DNA of 64,000 nucleotides from Anastrepha obliqua (lineage: Eukaryota > Arthropoda > Insecta > Diptera > Tephritidae), in contig NC_072896.1 of the NCBI RefSeq assembly GCF_027943255.1, positions 41,442,501 to 41,506,500 of the forward strand. The letters are read 5' to 3'. Of this stretch, positions 24,421 to 36,169 are shown piece by piece (position 1 is the stretch's first letter; every line of letters starts with the position of its first letter). The notes under the pieces were generated by a model, which made no database searches, was not told the origin of the DNA, and worked only from the letters and a program-made list of their open reading frames with translations. Position numbers and translations under genes: made by a program.

Positions 24421-24983
24421 CAACTCAAGAAAACAGTGAGCCATGCAGGTCTCTGATCCGCACCGAATCGGGTAATGAAAGTATACCAATAATTAGATAT
24501 CCCATCAATAATAAATCCAAGATCATCATCCGATTTTCTGAATGGCCACTACCTCTCAAGTTCATAGATACATCACTCCGCTAATGGCAAAAATACGTTG
24601 ATACGAAAGCGAAGGTATATCATCAACACAATCTCAATTATTTCGTAAACGAATCGCTTTCATAAGGTAACATCAACAAATCAGCTGATTCCTTCAAAAT
24701 CACAATTTCTCTTATTTTTGCTTCCATTATTATAATTAAATTCTTTTTGTATGGGTATGTTTATACTGCTAAAATAACAACAACAATCGATTGATAGCGT
24801 AAATGATGACAGTTTGATTGTATTTCTTGCTTAAGCTCTCGCCGACGTTCAAAAGGTTGAATAAAATTTTTTCAAAGTTTGAGGTTATTTGGCCCATTTC
24901 AGATGCTGCTATATTTTTCATAAATTCTGCTCTAAAAGTTTAGCAGTGTCGAAAGGGTATCACTGTATTCTGCTCCAAATTAA
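24421..24983. other. No gene; short SINE-like tail at 24,752-24,790
   Basis: GTATGTTTATACTGCTAAAA then TAACAACAACAATCG resembles the 3' tail of the CAA-tailed family. Nothing else was recognised before the piggyBac-like element. Confidence 0.4.
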
Positions 24984-27050
24984 CACTAAACCTACCATGG
25001 CGGGTCAAATGACCCATTTTAAACTTTTTTTCAGAAGATTTTGGAAATAACATTATAAAATCGCCGTTTTCTTTCACGACTTTTATTAAAAAATACATCG
25101 AATGTATTTTTCAAAATTTACACCTCTCTTGCTAATTGTTTTACCGAGAAATATATGTGATCTGCTCTAACTACCGTAACGGGTCATTTGACCCATGCAC
25201 AGATTGTGTCTCTTGATTGAGCCGTTTTTCCTATTACGTGATATATTTCGCTCCATTGAATTATATTTATGCAGACTGACGGATGAATAGCCAATTTCGT
25301 TCTACTACAAGCGAGCATTACAGTAAAAATTTCAAGTTATAGGGCTATTTTGTGAATCAAAAATTCTTATTTGATAATTTTACATATAATTCTTATCCCA
25401 AAAATGCCAAAACATTCAAGATATTTGAAATCATTGGAAGTTATAAATAACATAGATGAAGAGTGTTCGGAATTCAGTGAGGAGCAACTGTCTGAAAGTA
25501 AAGTAATATAGATAATAATTCATTTGACAGCACAGATGGATGTGAGTCCTCAGGTAAAGAAAGCGAAGGTAAAGAAAGCGAAGACGAGAAAAAGACCGTT
25601 ATCGAGTTCAGAAAGTGAAAAATATGTGGAAGGTCGATGTACTTAAATTGCGCCTGATGGTACAATTTGGCAAGAAATAGAACAAAGCTCAACACCTGGA
25701 CGTTCTCCAATTTATAATATTTTTAGGGAGGTTGTAGGCCCGACAGCGTATGCCAAACGAAATATAATGAAGGGCAAAGTAAGAACTGCATTTTCTTTGA
25801 TTATTGTCAATCGTGTAATGGAGCACATAAGAAAATGCACAGAAGAAGAAGCCTCTCGAGTATTGGGAGCTCAATGGAATTTTACTCCTGCAAAAGTAAA
25901 TGTATTTATTGGTCTTCTATGTATATGCACGTGGCTTATATCAGGCAAAAAATTTGAACATTTCATATCTATCACTAAATGGGGTCTAGCCAGCAACGAA
26001 GCCAGCGTTTACAAAATGATAAATTCGCTCTAATCTCAGAATAGCCAAAATTGTTAGAAGCCTGTGTAACATGTAACTATCGATGAACAGCTCTTCGAAA
26101 ACAAAGTAGATTTACACAATATATGCCGAACAAACCGAATAAGTTTGGTATCAAATTTGGTATCAATTTTGGCTAGCATCTGATGTCAGCACTAAATACA
26201 TCATCAATGGATTTTCATATTTGGAAAAGGAAGAAAAAAGAGGTGCTTCAACTCCGCTTGCGAAATTCGTTGTTCTCAAACTAATGGAACCGTTCACAGG
26301 ATGCGAAAGAAGCCTCACTACAGATAATTTCTTTACAAGCGCTTCACTCGCTACGAAACTATTAGAAAAGAGAACCACTCTTTTGGAAACGATTCGCGGA
26401 AGCATAAGAGAACTGCCCAAATTAGCCAAGTAGAAGAAAGATGGTGCGCCACGCTTCTCAACAAAACTATATAAATCGAGTCATTATTCACTTACCATTT
26501 ATAAAAGTAAGACAAACAAAAAAGTGCTTTTACTAAGCGCAAAACATAAATCTGTAAGCATTGAAACATATGGCAAGCGTATACCAGAAACGATAAGATC
26601 TTACAATAATACTAAGTACGGTGTAGAGATGACGAATCAGATGGCCAGAAAATACTCAATGAAATCAAAATCGCAAACATGGCCTGCGCAGATTTTATTC
26701 AATATTCTTGATCTGGCTGGAATCAACTCAAGAGTTTTATATAGAGAAACAATCGGCAAAAACACCTCTAGATAACAACTTTTATTTTAATTAGCGGAAG
26801 AACTTGCCGAAAGAAGATTTTCAACAGGAGCAAAAACAAAGCAAAGAATAAACTATTTTTATGTTTTTTAAATTTAATATATAAACTATTTCGAATCATT
26901 AATTGAAAACAATTGTTTCATTCATGTACTAAATTGGCCTAATTGATATATTTTTCGCTAGACTTAGTAATATATATAACATTTTAAAGGCGGGTCATTT
27001 GACCCACTTTGGTAGGAATAGGAATACATAAAGTATCGGTAGGTTTAGTG
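24984..27050 (+). mobile_element. piggyBac-like transposon, complete ends, decayed transposase
   Basis: TTAA duplication at 24,980-24,983 and 27,051-27,054. The TIR is CACTAAACCTACC on the left and GGTAGGTTTAGTG on the right, perfect over 13 bp. GGGTCAWWTGACCC, an almost palindromic 14-mer, occurs at 25,002, 25,181 and 26,992, i.e. subterminally on both sides. It is 2,067 bp, in the usual size range for the superfamily. The ORF inside is broken. Confidence 0.92.
25404..26775 (+). pseudogene. piggyBac-like transposase, frame broken
   Basis: A start at 25,404 (MPKHSRYLKSLEVINN and an acidic stretch) runs into a stop. The frame resumes at 25,767 (VRTAFSLIIVNRVMEHIRKC, FTPAKVNVFIGLLC), at 26,221 (SLTTDNFFTSASLATKLLE, the block with the first catalytic Asp, TDNFFTS) and at 26,524 (ETIRSYNNTKYGVEMTNQM, then SQTWPAQILFNILDLAGIN). 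In the conserved GVDxLDQM block both Asp are lost (GVEMTNQM). Several frameshifts plus that change mean no active enzyme. The domain order is otherwise complete, except that no Cys-rich C-terminal finger is visible. Confidence 0.85.
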
Positions 27051-27059
27051 TTAAACACG

Positions 27060-27500
27060 CGAAGTGGCTTTTCTAAAGGTTTTTTCAATTGGCGCGGGTC
27101 GATTTTGGCGCCCTGTGGTAGCCATTTTGTTTTGGTGACATCTGTCAAATCTTTTGTTTATTATTCAGTTGTTTATGCCAAATCATCATGGCAAGTTACA
27201 CGATTGAAGAGCACGTTCAAGTGATAAAACTTTATTATCAAAATGAGTGTTCATTAACGCAAACGTTGCGCGCATTCCGCCCATTTTTCGGTAGACGTGG
27301 TGGCCCTTCCAATTTCTAATGGCCCATATTGAACCATATGGACCTAGACGACATGTGGTGCCAGCAGGACGGCGCTACGTGCCACACATCAAACGCCATT
27401 TTATTCCATTTCAACATCTACCCGCCCTTATTGAAAAACCCTTTACTTGCCTTAAAGCAAATACCTACTTTAAATGGCTAGCGAGCAGTTCATATTCTTT
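27060..27500 (+). pseudogene. Rosa-like transposase remnant, internally deleted
   Basis: ATG at 27,189 gives MASYTIEEHVQVIKLYYQNE then LRAFRPFFGRRGGPSNF and a stop. It then jumps to MDLDDMWCQQDGATCHTSNA, the second-Asp box. Compared with a complete transposase the middle (linker and first Asp) is gone. Directly flanks the piggyBac-like element. Confidence 0.7.
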
Positions 27501-28529
27501 CTAAAAAAGTGTAAAAAAGGTTTTATTAAATCCAAGTTTACCGCTTTCTAAAATACAATCGGCATCTTTCACAAGATCAATATTTTCGTCGTGTTTCGAA
27601 TTATGTAAAAATAACATGAAATTGCATAAAATTCATGTGCCTATAAAATTGTATTCCTTTTTGTTAATAAATAGCAACAACCTCACCGTTTGTCTGCGGC
27701 TGCCACTGTTACCGCTGGCATACAAATTCATAAACGAAGCAAACTTTTAGGCGCGAAGTTGTTTACGCATCTCATTTGTATTTTGAATTGTTTGTTGAGA
27801 ATTGGCGCGGGCAGCCGTGCAAAGACTAATATTATTCAAATCATTTAGAACAATTTCCTCGCAGCATTCCATTACATAAATTTTACTTAAAGCTCCATAG
27901 CAAGCTTAACTAGTCAAACGTGCATACATACATACATACATCTACATATGAGTTGGGTATACTAAAAATTAGTATGTGTTCAAAAAAAGAATTTGCCACA
28001 TAAAAATGTAGTGTTGAAATGACGCAATTTACTGCCTTAATAGCATCGTAAAATATTTATTCAGCACTAACGGCTTGCTAATTCTCCTAAAATTCGTCTT
28101 GTATGGGTTTTAAGGGATATTGACAAAGCTTTGGTTTACGGATCATTTAATAAACTTTAGAGTTTGTAAAATAAAAAGTATTAATATACGATATACAAAA
28201 TATGTGCTCGTAGATCAGGAAAACGGAAAGCTCTTCCTCTTGTTAGTTTGTTCGCCCACATGATAACTCGCAAAAATCGAAATACCCAGAATATCTTAGC
28301 CAAACGTTTTCAACCAAAGGATGTACAAGTCTTAAAAAGTTTAAAAAGAAAAATATTTCAGCGCACAACCTAAACGTAGTTGGGTATTTTTCAGCAGTGT
28401 TGCCATACATTTCGTGGTACAAAATTGTTGTACGTGATTTGTGCGTAGCTATCCTTCGATTGGTCCCAGATTTAAAATCCGAAGTGGTTACGATAAGTCA
28501 AATAATCTAAAAATGAAATTAGAATTTTG
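27501..28529. other. No gene seen; CATA microsatellite at 27,923-27,940
   Basis: AT-rich DNA without recognisable ORFs. A short tetranucleotide run (CATA)n is present. Confidence 0.4.
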
Positions 28530-28625
28530 TAATAGAGTCCCCTCCGCGCCAGGCAATCTCGAGGTGCATTTCTGCCGTGTAAAAATCTCATAGAAACCAA
28601 CTGCTTTTCAGAAGCGGCATAAAAG
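28530..28625 (+). repeat. tRNA-derived SINE, degraded body fragment
   Basis: The order TTTGTAATAG, CCCTCCGCGCCAGGCAAT, GGTGCATTTCTGCCGTG, AAAAATCTCAT follows the SINE body with many changes. Confidence 0.5.
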
Positions 28626-28669
28626 AGAAGGTTATTCTCAATACTAGAAATAAGCCAATACACTTTCGC

Positions 28670-29960
28670 ATTCGCTTGAACCAATTTTCGAAGCACTTTT
28701 GCCAATTAGAACTGTATACCTGTAAAACGAGTAGTTCAACGGCTTCATCAGTTTCTTTAGGTGTTGACTTCGTATATTATTTTTGATGCTCGGAAACAAA
28801 AAGAAATCTAAAATCATTAGATGCCAAACAAGGGTTGTAAGGCGGATGACCTATTAATTCGATCTTTTTAGTGCTCAAAAACTCTCTTGTGTGAGCCGAT
28901 ACGTGAGAGCTCGCATTGTCGTGGTGGTGGCATTCTCTGACACTTCTGACAAACAAATGATTGTGTACCACTTAGAATTGACTGTTTTAAATATCTCTAG
29001 TGGAATAATAGCGATATGACCAGATTTTCCGAAAAAACAGCCGACTATTTGAGCGTTCGCTTTGAGGTGCTTCTTTTGCGTACAACTTTTGTTGTATTAA
29101 ACTCGTCTTAGAACACGCATGTTGTCGATTGCTGTTTCGTTTTCGAATCATATGCACAGATCCAAGATTGACGTCATTGACGTGCTTTGAACCATCGCGG
29201 CGGAAATTCTACAACAATCTATCGGGAACAAAACTTCTTCACGATCAAATGTTCATACTATATTGGGCCAGACTAATGCCCAAGATTTCGAGATACATAT
29301 GTCACACGAGGATCTTGCGTTATAAGTTTACGCACAGCCTCGATTGTTTCTGGCATAACAACCGTTTCTGAATGGCCTTCATGAAATTTATCCCGTAAAT
29401 ATTGACAGTCACGTTGGAACTCATTCTACAAGTACTAGTGGCTAAGTGTGGTGCTTTAGAGTCAGACGAGTCGAAGTAAAATTTTCACGAATTAAGAGGG
29501 TATTCAAAAAAACGGGGGTGCCCTGGCGTGCATGATTCCAACCCTCCTGCTGAAACCAACCTGCTAAAAACCAAACGGATTTTTAATTACTATAGATGCC
29601 GCTATCGAATGAACCTTGAACAAGTTAAACATTTTTCTTTTCACAATATAGCGGCTGTTTGAAAGAAATTTTTTTTTGCAAACTAGTTTTGAGAAAAATG
29701 CGTTCCAAGTTTTCAGACAAGACAGATCGGAACCGATGCCATGTAACCAAAAAGGCTATAACTCATGAAATAAAAAGAATTTTAAAAAATCCTCCTAATG
29801 ACATATTCTTAAATGTCTAAGCTTTGAAAATATACAAAACAAAATCATTTTTTTTTTAATTGCTCTGGAATACCCCCTTAATTCCATAACTTGGGTGAGA
29901 TGAATTTTTCAACTTACTGAAAAAATAACAAAAAAAGCTCGTATGTGGAAACTTTATAAG
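28670..29960 (-). pseudogene. Mariner (DD34D) remnant, copy B, interrupted
   Basis: The minus strand reads HHHDNASSHVSAHTREFLST then IELIGHPPYNPCLASNDF. The spacing between the HDN Asp and the NDF Asp is 34 residues, i.e. DD34D. The copy is a sister of that at 3,440 and keeps the second catalytic Asp that copy A lost, but it has stops elsewhere. Its 5' region is split by a 382-bp TTAA element at 29,496. Confidence 0.8.
29496..29877. mobile_element. Short non-coding TTAA element inside a mariner
   Basis: TTAA at 29,492-29,495 and 29,878-29,881. Tips GAGGGTATTC and GAATACCCCC pair with one mismatch. The mariner copy at 3,440 shows the uninterrupted sequence (AAAATTTTCACGATTTGGGC at about 4,428-4,447), proving the insertion and its borders. 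It is 382 bp. Its inside shares GAGAAAAATGCGTT/AAAAGGCTATAA-like blocks with the element at 12,079. Confidence 0.8.
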
Positions 29961-31085
29961 AAAGGTTTTCCAAAAAAATACCAAACTTTTCGATAAAAAT
30001 ATTGCAATATCGATAAATGTCAAAAGTAAAGTTGCAGAGGCTCGAAATATAATTGGTGTTAAACCATAACGGCTGTGTTAAAAGGTGCCTTAAAGCTTTG
30101 CTTTAGCAACCTTATTAAGATCTTGATAAAATTGCGCTTGTCCTTGACCTTTGGAAAGAAGAAATCTGTATATTTAACTAGAAGTTTTTGTACAAAAATT
30201 GTCATTGTGAAACATTTTCAATGAAATATATTTCGTTATTATTTGATATTTAATGTAAAGGGAAATCTGAAAGTGAGGCCGAATTTGTGAATTGGAATGA
30301 GTTTAAGAATATACATATCTTTGTTCCTTTGATAAAACAACTTAAGTCGACTTATCACGTTTTTTCTGGCAGACACTAAATTGGTTGCTTTTCTCGAAAT
30401 ATTAAATCAATTTATAAATTATAGCTGCAGGTTAAATGGCCAACTTAATAAAAGTTCATTAAAATATCAAATTTTGCTCTTAAAAATCACAATTTATTGA
30501 CCCCAAAGCAAAACCTGTGACTCTATATTTTGTTGTTTTGTCAAAAGTCCAGCTACAAGTAACTATAATTCCTTTTACCGTTTTCGTAACTTTGTTCCTA
30601 ATTTTTAGTAAAGTGTATTTGAAAAAAGATTTCCACTAGCGAGTCGTTGTCATTTGTATGTACATACATTGCGACCGACCCATTTAATTGATTTAATAAA
30701 GGTATGTGCCGCACATAAACCTACTCCTATACACGATTTTTATGTTTTTCTTTCATATAATTTGTTGTCATCGTCGTAGATTCGTTTTTCGTTTATTTGA
30801 TTTTTAATTTTCATTTGCTTTTTTGTTGCTAAATTTAGTCAAAGTCAAATGATTCATCCATGCGCCGAAGCATCGCACAGTTAGATCAAAATCGGATATT
30901 TATGTGTGTCGCAAAATCTCTAAGTAGCAGCTTGACAGTGTGTTGATTCCATCAAGTGAGCGCTAAATTACTTTGCAATTCAATACTAAGGTTGCGAGAG
31001 CGAGAACTATTCCAGTGAAGAACGAAAGCAATTAGAATTTTGATTGAAATAGTGTTGGATAAAGAATACTATTGTAACATAAATA
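29961..31085. other. No gene seen
   Basis: Repeat-free but AT-rich; no ORF. The stretch 30,840-31,080 looks leader-like (moderate GC, no repeat), without any named motif. Confidence 0.35.
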
Positions 31086-31255
31086 CAAGGTGGCGCAAAA
31101 TTAATCAGCCTATCAGGAGATTTATGCTCTTTGCAATTGTCGTATGGGAGTGGGGCGCGTAAAGGTCAGAGTAAAGATTTCCATGACTCAAAATAATTTT
31201 TTTATTTACAAAAAAAGTTATTTAAATATTAGATGATTTATTTTGCGCCACCTTG
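31086..31255. mobile_element. CAGGGTGGCGC MITE, copy 3 (both ends)
   Basis: TA at 31,084-31,085 and 31,256-31,257. Tips CAAGGTGGCGCAAAATTAAT and ATTTTGCGCCACCTTG. At 170 bp it is an internally shortened copy. Confidence 0.82.
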
Positions 31256-31329
31256 TACATTGTGCATCTGTGTAGTCTGTAAGAAAATGTAAGTTTTCTG
31301 GATAATTTTTAAGCAAATAATAAATAAAA

Positions 31330-31990
31330 CTGGTGTATTGGAGGGCTGTTTGAAAATTCCGTGCAAAAATAACAACTACTTAATTGTTTGGGGTAAATCT
31401 TTTTTATATTTTGACATAGACTCCTTTTAGGCGCATATACTTCGTCCAACACTGTTCTAGTTTGTTGATTCCTTTCGAATAATAGGATTTGCCCAAGTCT
31501 CAAAAACAGTCCTCATTCGTGCGATCTCCTCCTCGAGGAATCTGTGGGAACCAAGTCTGGAAATTAGGGGAAATTTGAAACGAATTATTAATTTGTCAAC
31601 CACAACTGCTGAGGCGTGAACTGCTGTGTTGTCGTGATGGAAAAGGAAAATTTGGCGGAAACTCGGTGTGTGTTCTTCCAAGAGATGTTACTAGCTAAAC
31701 ATAACCTCGACACGCGTCAGTAATACTATCTCCCTGAGTTTGCACGGGCTTTTCAAACGACTCTTTAGGAGGTTCTAAAGGTTCCGTATAAGATTTTCAT
31801 ACAGTTATATTAAAATACAATAGTTGGTTGTGGTTTCAAGTCCGTTAAAAACTTTACAACGTATGAGATATATGACTCCTCGTGAAATATATGAGGCGAA
31901 TTATGAGGACCTCACTCAAGCAGAAAAATTGGTCAGCAAAATACGGAAAACATAGAAAAATTAGAGTATTCAAACAGCCATAGGAATGAA
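31330..31990 (-). pseudogene. Mariner (DD34D-type) remnant, family 2 copy A
   Basis: The minus strand reads FRQIFLFHHDNTAVHASAVV (second-Asp box HDN), MRTVFETWANPI and RTVLDEVYAPKRSLCQNI with a C-terminal YPKQLSSCYFCTEF. It is close to the copy at 43,218. Frames are interrupted. Confidence 0.75.
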
Positions 31991-33519
31991 TTTAGCCGCA
32001 GTAGTAGTATGAGAATAATTATTACATATTTTTCAAAAAGCCTTAGCTTGGTTGCAGTTTTAAGGTAGCTTATTTTGGCATTGAATTTTAACCAATATCA
32101 ATGCTACGTTACACTATTTTTCTTTCGTGACCCTATAATCGTCGTTAAGCGTTTGCCGAATACTTTGGAGCGGCATGGGTATTTGAATAACAGCTTGGAT
32201 GATAATTAACCGGACCCTGAAGCTGTGAGCTACTCGATCATTTGTGTCCACTCCCACGTCAATGAGCGCCCAAGGCGAACATCTGAGATAGAAGACAATA
32301 CCATAAATGATAATAACAAATTTTCCAATAAAAAGTTAATAAAGGGCTATTTTGAGGAGTTGGACAGATGTTATTATTAACAAAAAAAAATTTTTTTTTA
32401 ATGATTGAAAAATGAGTCTGTACACAATTTCTGCTTCTCGGTATGCCCAAGTGGCAGATCCAATCAGTTGACAGTTTAATTTGCTTAAAAAATATTATAT
32501 GGTAATTACATTCCGTCCCATATGACTTTTGAGAAAACAACTTTAGTTTGTTTTACGAAATCGATTTATGTAAGTAAATTTACAAAATTCTGCAGATCTC
32601 CACATACATTTTTATAGCACTTTTTTTGATTTTGAAGTATGGAGGCATTGACTTTATACACTTTTTTCGAATTTTAGCAAATTGACGACGCTTTACTCCA
32701 CTATATCCCTTAAGAAGAGGAATAGTGCAGAATTAAGGTAGTTAAGTCGCGATTTAGATCAAAATAAATGCCTCAGAGTTCCTCTAATATTTTCTTTATT
32801 GATTGCTTTGCATTTTTCACTTTGCTTCACTGGTTAGCCGTGGCTTTTACTTGTGAAACATATGTATCTACAAAAGACTATAAACCTGGTAAATATCTTT
32901 TTGCCATTCCAATTCTTGAACATTGTAAATCTTGTGTTTTTATATCTCCTCGACCCCACTGTAAGTCACCCCCGAGTTAAGTAGAAAATCTGGTAGACTG
33001 ATATGTTTTCGTTTTTCTATTTTTTCGTTGAGAATTTATTTTTGTTATTCTCATTTATGCTTCACTCGAAGCGATCAAGGTGAGATCGGCGTCAGCGAGT
33101 GCCACATGTGGAAATTTGTGTTGCTCTTTTGACAGTTTTCAGCATCACAAGCAAGGGAAGTCATTTTAGGAAGCTGCACGTAGAGAAAATGTCAATGAGT
33201 GGCGTTGTAAATCGTGGAGATGAGTTTCTGCATCTTTTCAAAAGCAAGCAAAATCCAAACAAACAGAATTCAAAAACAAAACATTCAAGTTGCTGGAACA
33301 TTGCATACAATTTCGCTCAACTTGAATAGAATGCATAAAAAAAAAAACGAATACGAAAATTTCGTAGCTGATACTTAGCTGAGCTCGCATGCCCACAGTG
33401 CTAACGCAGTTGAGTGGTGTAGCGTTTCTCGAAACGAGTGAATTATGTATTGAGTGAGTGAATTGGTTTTTCACTATACCAACTGCTTAGCGTGCGTCTG
33501 TGGTACTCGTTTAAAAGTA
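31991..33519. other. No gene seen
   Basis: Several short frames (for example 32,768-32,980) have no recognised domain. Possibly holds a decayed TTAA element around 32,340-32,709; see the rejected list. Confidence 0.35.
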
Positions 33520-33646
33520 AGCGCGTTTAGTTGTCTTCGAGATTTTGCAAGCGAATTTTGTCAGCGAAAAATATTTGTGAATTTATTAATTCTAACGAAT
33601 CTTAATAACCAATAACAATTTTGAAAATTAATTTTTGTTGACTGAG
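33520..33646 (+). other. Possible non-coding 5' exon for the exon 1B transcript
   Basis: A repeat-free stretch ends in a good donor, GAG|GTAACT, at 33,646. A matching acceptor (TTTTTACAG) lies at 42,815-42,823, 18 bases before the exon 1B ATG. A leader spliced between them would deliver that ATG. The left boundary is a guess and no promoter motif is clear. Only the splice signals are seen; their use is inferred. Confidence 0.2.
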
Positions 33647-33822
33647 GTAACTATTGCGTTACGTGAATTTTCGTTCAAATCGGACGCGTGTGCGAAGAAA
33701 AACTAATTTCGGAAAAGCATAATAAACAGAATTTTACAAGAAATTTAGTGAAAATCCAAATGTGGCTACAATCGATTAAAATCAATAAAAATGAGTTTCC
33801 TTTGCCGCTGTCGAATTTTTGA

Positions 33823-33873
33823 GCATACATACATGCATACGTAAAAACATATATACATACATATGTATGTATT
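33823..33873. repeat. CATA/TATG microsatellite
   Basis: An imperfect tetranucleotide run (CATACATACATGCATACG and neighbours). Confidence 0.7.
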
Positions 33874-34154
33874 ATTGCCGTTTTATTAATTTCGCTTTGA
33901 TGATCTGCGGGAAAAATAATTAGTAGCGAACTGGTTCGCTTTTAGTGAATTTGTAACCATGTCTAATTGGCGTTCCTTCTCTATTCCATATTAGCAAATG
34001 GTGCATATCGTACGGTATTATTTTAGGAAGAGTCAATAGTTCATAGTCACATCTCTTTTTCGTTATCTCCGAACCAGTAGCGAATTTCACGTATTTAATA
34101 TATAAGAAACGGAACCATATTCGAGCTAGCGCTTCTACCGCTGTCGGAACAGTC

Positions 34155-34275
34155 GATAGGGTAGAACATGTTTCCACGACTGTCGGACTTATATCCGGTC
34201 AAGGAGGGCCACTCTAGCAGGGAATCTCCCAAATATGTATTTAAGGGGAATGTTTATGCTGTTACAACAACATAG
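34155..34275 (+). repeat. CAA-tailed SINE-like element, copy 4
   Basis: TTTCCACGACTGTCGGACTT, TATATCCGGTCAAGGAGGG and GGGGAATGTTTATGCTGTTA with a CAACAACA tail. Internal deletions relative to the consensus. Confidence 0.7.
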
Positions 34276-34342
34276 GCTAGGTAAGGGCATTGGCGTACCA
34301 TTCAGGAGGTCCTAGGTTAGCAAATTCTGCAAAAGCCGTAAA

Positions 34343-34678
34343 ATGTATTGTTGTTATTGATGTTTTTGTTGTGTTGGCGGTTGTTGTTGTTAGGGTTTGT
34401 TGTTGTTGTTAGGGTCTGCTGCTGCTGTTGTGGTTGTTGTTATGAGATGTTGTTGGATTATGCTGTTGTTGTTGTTGTTGGAGTTATGAGATGTTGTTGG
34501 AGTATGCTGTTGTTTTTGTCGGAGTATGTTGTTGTTGCTGCGTTGTTGTTGTCTTTTATTGTTGTTATTGTTGTTGTCTTTTGTTGTTGTTGTTGTTGTT
34601 GTTATCGGGGGTTGTTTCTTTTAATATTATTAGTATCGTTTTTGTTGTTGTTTTTGATATTGTTGTTGTTGTAGTAGT
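34343..34678. repeat. Long imperfect (GTT)n tract
   Basis: About 335 bp of GTT/TTG with GCT, GAT and GTA interruptions. The apparent Val/Leu/Cys ORFs in it are artefacts. It abuts the 3' end of a minus-strand LINE whose tail is (CAA)n. Confidence 0.9.
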
Positions 34679-34970
34679 AGTCAAGCTAGCCCTGCTAGCA
34701 TGTCACCGATTGCCATCGTGTATCTCATCTAACAGTAGGCTCAGGAAACATGCTGTTTCGTCAGGTTGGGTCCAGGAGGAGAGGGTGTTAGGTTAGTGAG
34801 TTTAAGAGGGCATGTAAATAGGTGGTTAGTATCATGCCGGGTACCTTCACATGTCGGATATTTTGAGTATGTACACTAGCCCCATCTAGTGCGCTGAACC
34901 GCACTCTTCGCAAAATTAGTAGTTAAAGGTGGCTCGCAATTGTGCCAATAATTCAGGTTTTCCCTGCTGG
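34679..34970 (-). repeat. Jockey-like LINE 3' end
   Basis: CCGATTGCCATCGTGTATCT, TAGGCTCAGGAAACATGCTG and GTGGTTAGTATCATGCCGGG are shared with the copies at 40,933 and 56,770. It is a 5'-truncated minus copy with its tail on the left. Confidence 0.75.
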
Positions 34971-36169
34971 GCGGCTTAGCTATTGAGTGAAGCATCAGCT
35001 GTGCCCAGCACATCTGTTCGTCAAATTGCTAGTGTGTGTGAATGTGTGCATATACGATTATTTAGTGAATGTGGGATTGTGCAATAGCAACAATTAACAA
35101 TAATAGCAACAACAATTGAGGCAGTGATCAGAGCGAAGCAGTAAAATCTGCTATGCCGCTACATGTCAATAACACTTGAATCGCCTTTATGTTATAAATA
35201 TAACAATTACTTTAATAAATGCAATAAAGAGTTATCAGAAAAAATAACAATCTTGTGTTGGAGCATGAACAACTGTCTCCGACATAGAATGGGCAGCTTC
35301 TTCCTAACATCGTCGTGGGTAACAACAGTGCAGTTTAATTGAGTTGATTGATTAAGGAGCTTTTGTATGTTCTTTTTCATGGCATTTGTTTGTGCATACA
35401 GGGTGACTCGCATCGCAAATATTCATGGGGAGTTGTATGTTTGCGAATTTAGTTTTTTTCGCGAAGAAAATCCTTAAATTCTAAACTCTTGCGAAGCAGA
35501 TTTTCTAGGTACAAAGATGACACATTTTTGTTCGTTTAATCTTTTGATTATCTCTTCCTTGCCGATTTATAAAATTTTATGGCGATTTCAGAAATTCTTG
35601 CTTTATGATTGACTCTAGTTGACTCTTGTTGATAGTTTCTGACCCAAAAACTAATTTTTAGGATTATTTTCGATTGAAAAGTTTAAATTCTTACAAGTTT
35701 TTGTACTGCTCATTCTTTGTTAAAAGTATGTAAACTTTTTTTCCTAAAACTCAATTTCCCTTTTTCGAAGTTCGTTAGTTATAAGAGAAAAGGAGAGAAG
35801 GTAAAAATGTCCTCGGAATTTTTATTTATGATAGGAGAGAAGGGAATGCAGGAAAATCTGCTGTGGTATTTCTACTCAAAATCGGGCCGATTAACTCATT
35901 GGAGCTTTGCACGAAATGTTGAATGGCGTTTAGCTCAATTTTAGCAAAGCAACATCAATCTTCTCATACTTCACTTCAATAATTGATATTGGACTATTGA
36001 CTTACCTTTCCCCCTTCAAAAGCTATTAACAATTCATCCGGGTAACACTCCAAAACTCCGAAACCCTGTAAATAACATAACTTGTACTCCTTTTTGCTTA
36101 AAAGTTAAATGGTTTGATGCGAAGATTCGTATACTATAATTAGTTGAAAAAGTACGTTGCTTGTTTATT
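34971..36169. other. No gene seen
   Basis: Short frames only. CAGGGTGACTCGCATCGC at 35,399 looks like a Tc1/mariner tip, but no partner end was found. Confidence 0.35.

Noticed and set aside
32340..32709. Possible further TTAA element (TATATCCCTTAA on the right, TTAATAAAGGGC on the left)
   Set aside because: The two ends pair only weakly and the left TTAA is not adjacent to the tip; not enough to call.
34348..34796. Long open frames rich in Val, Leu and Cys
   Set aside because: They are translations of the (GTT)n tract; no codon pattern beyond the repeat.
35399..35420. CAGGGTGACTCGCATCGC resembling a Tc1/mariner tip
   Set aside because: No matching inverted end was found within 2 kb.
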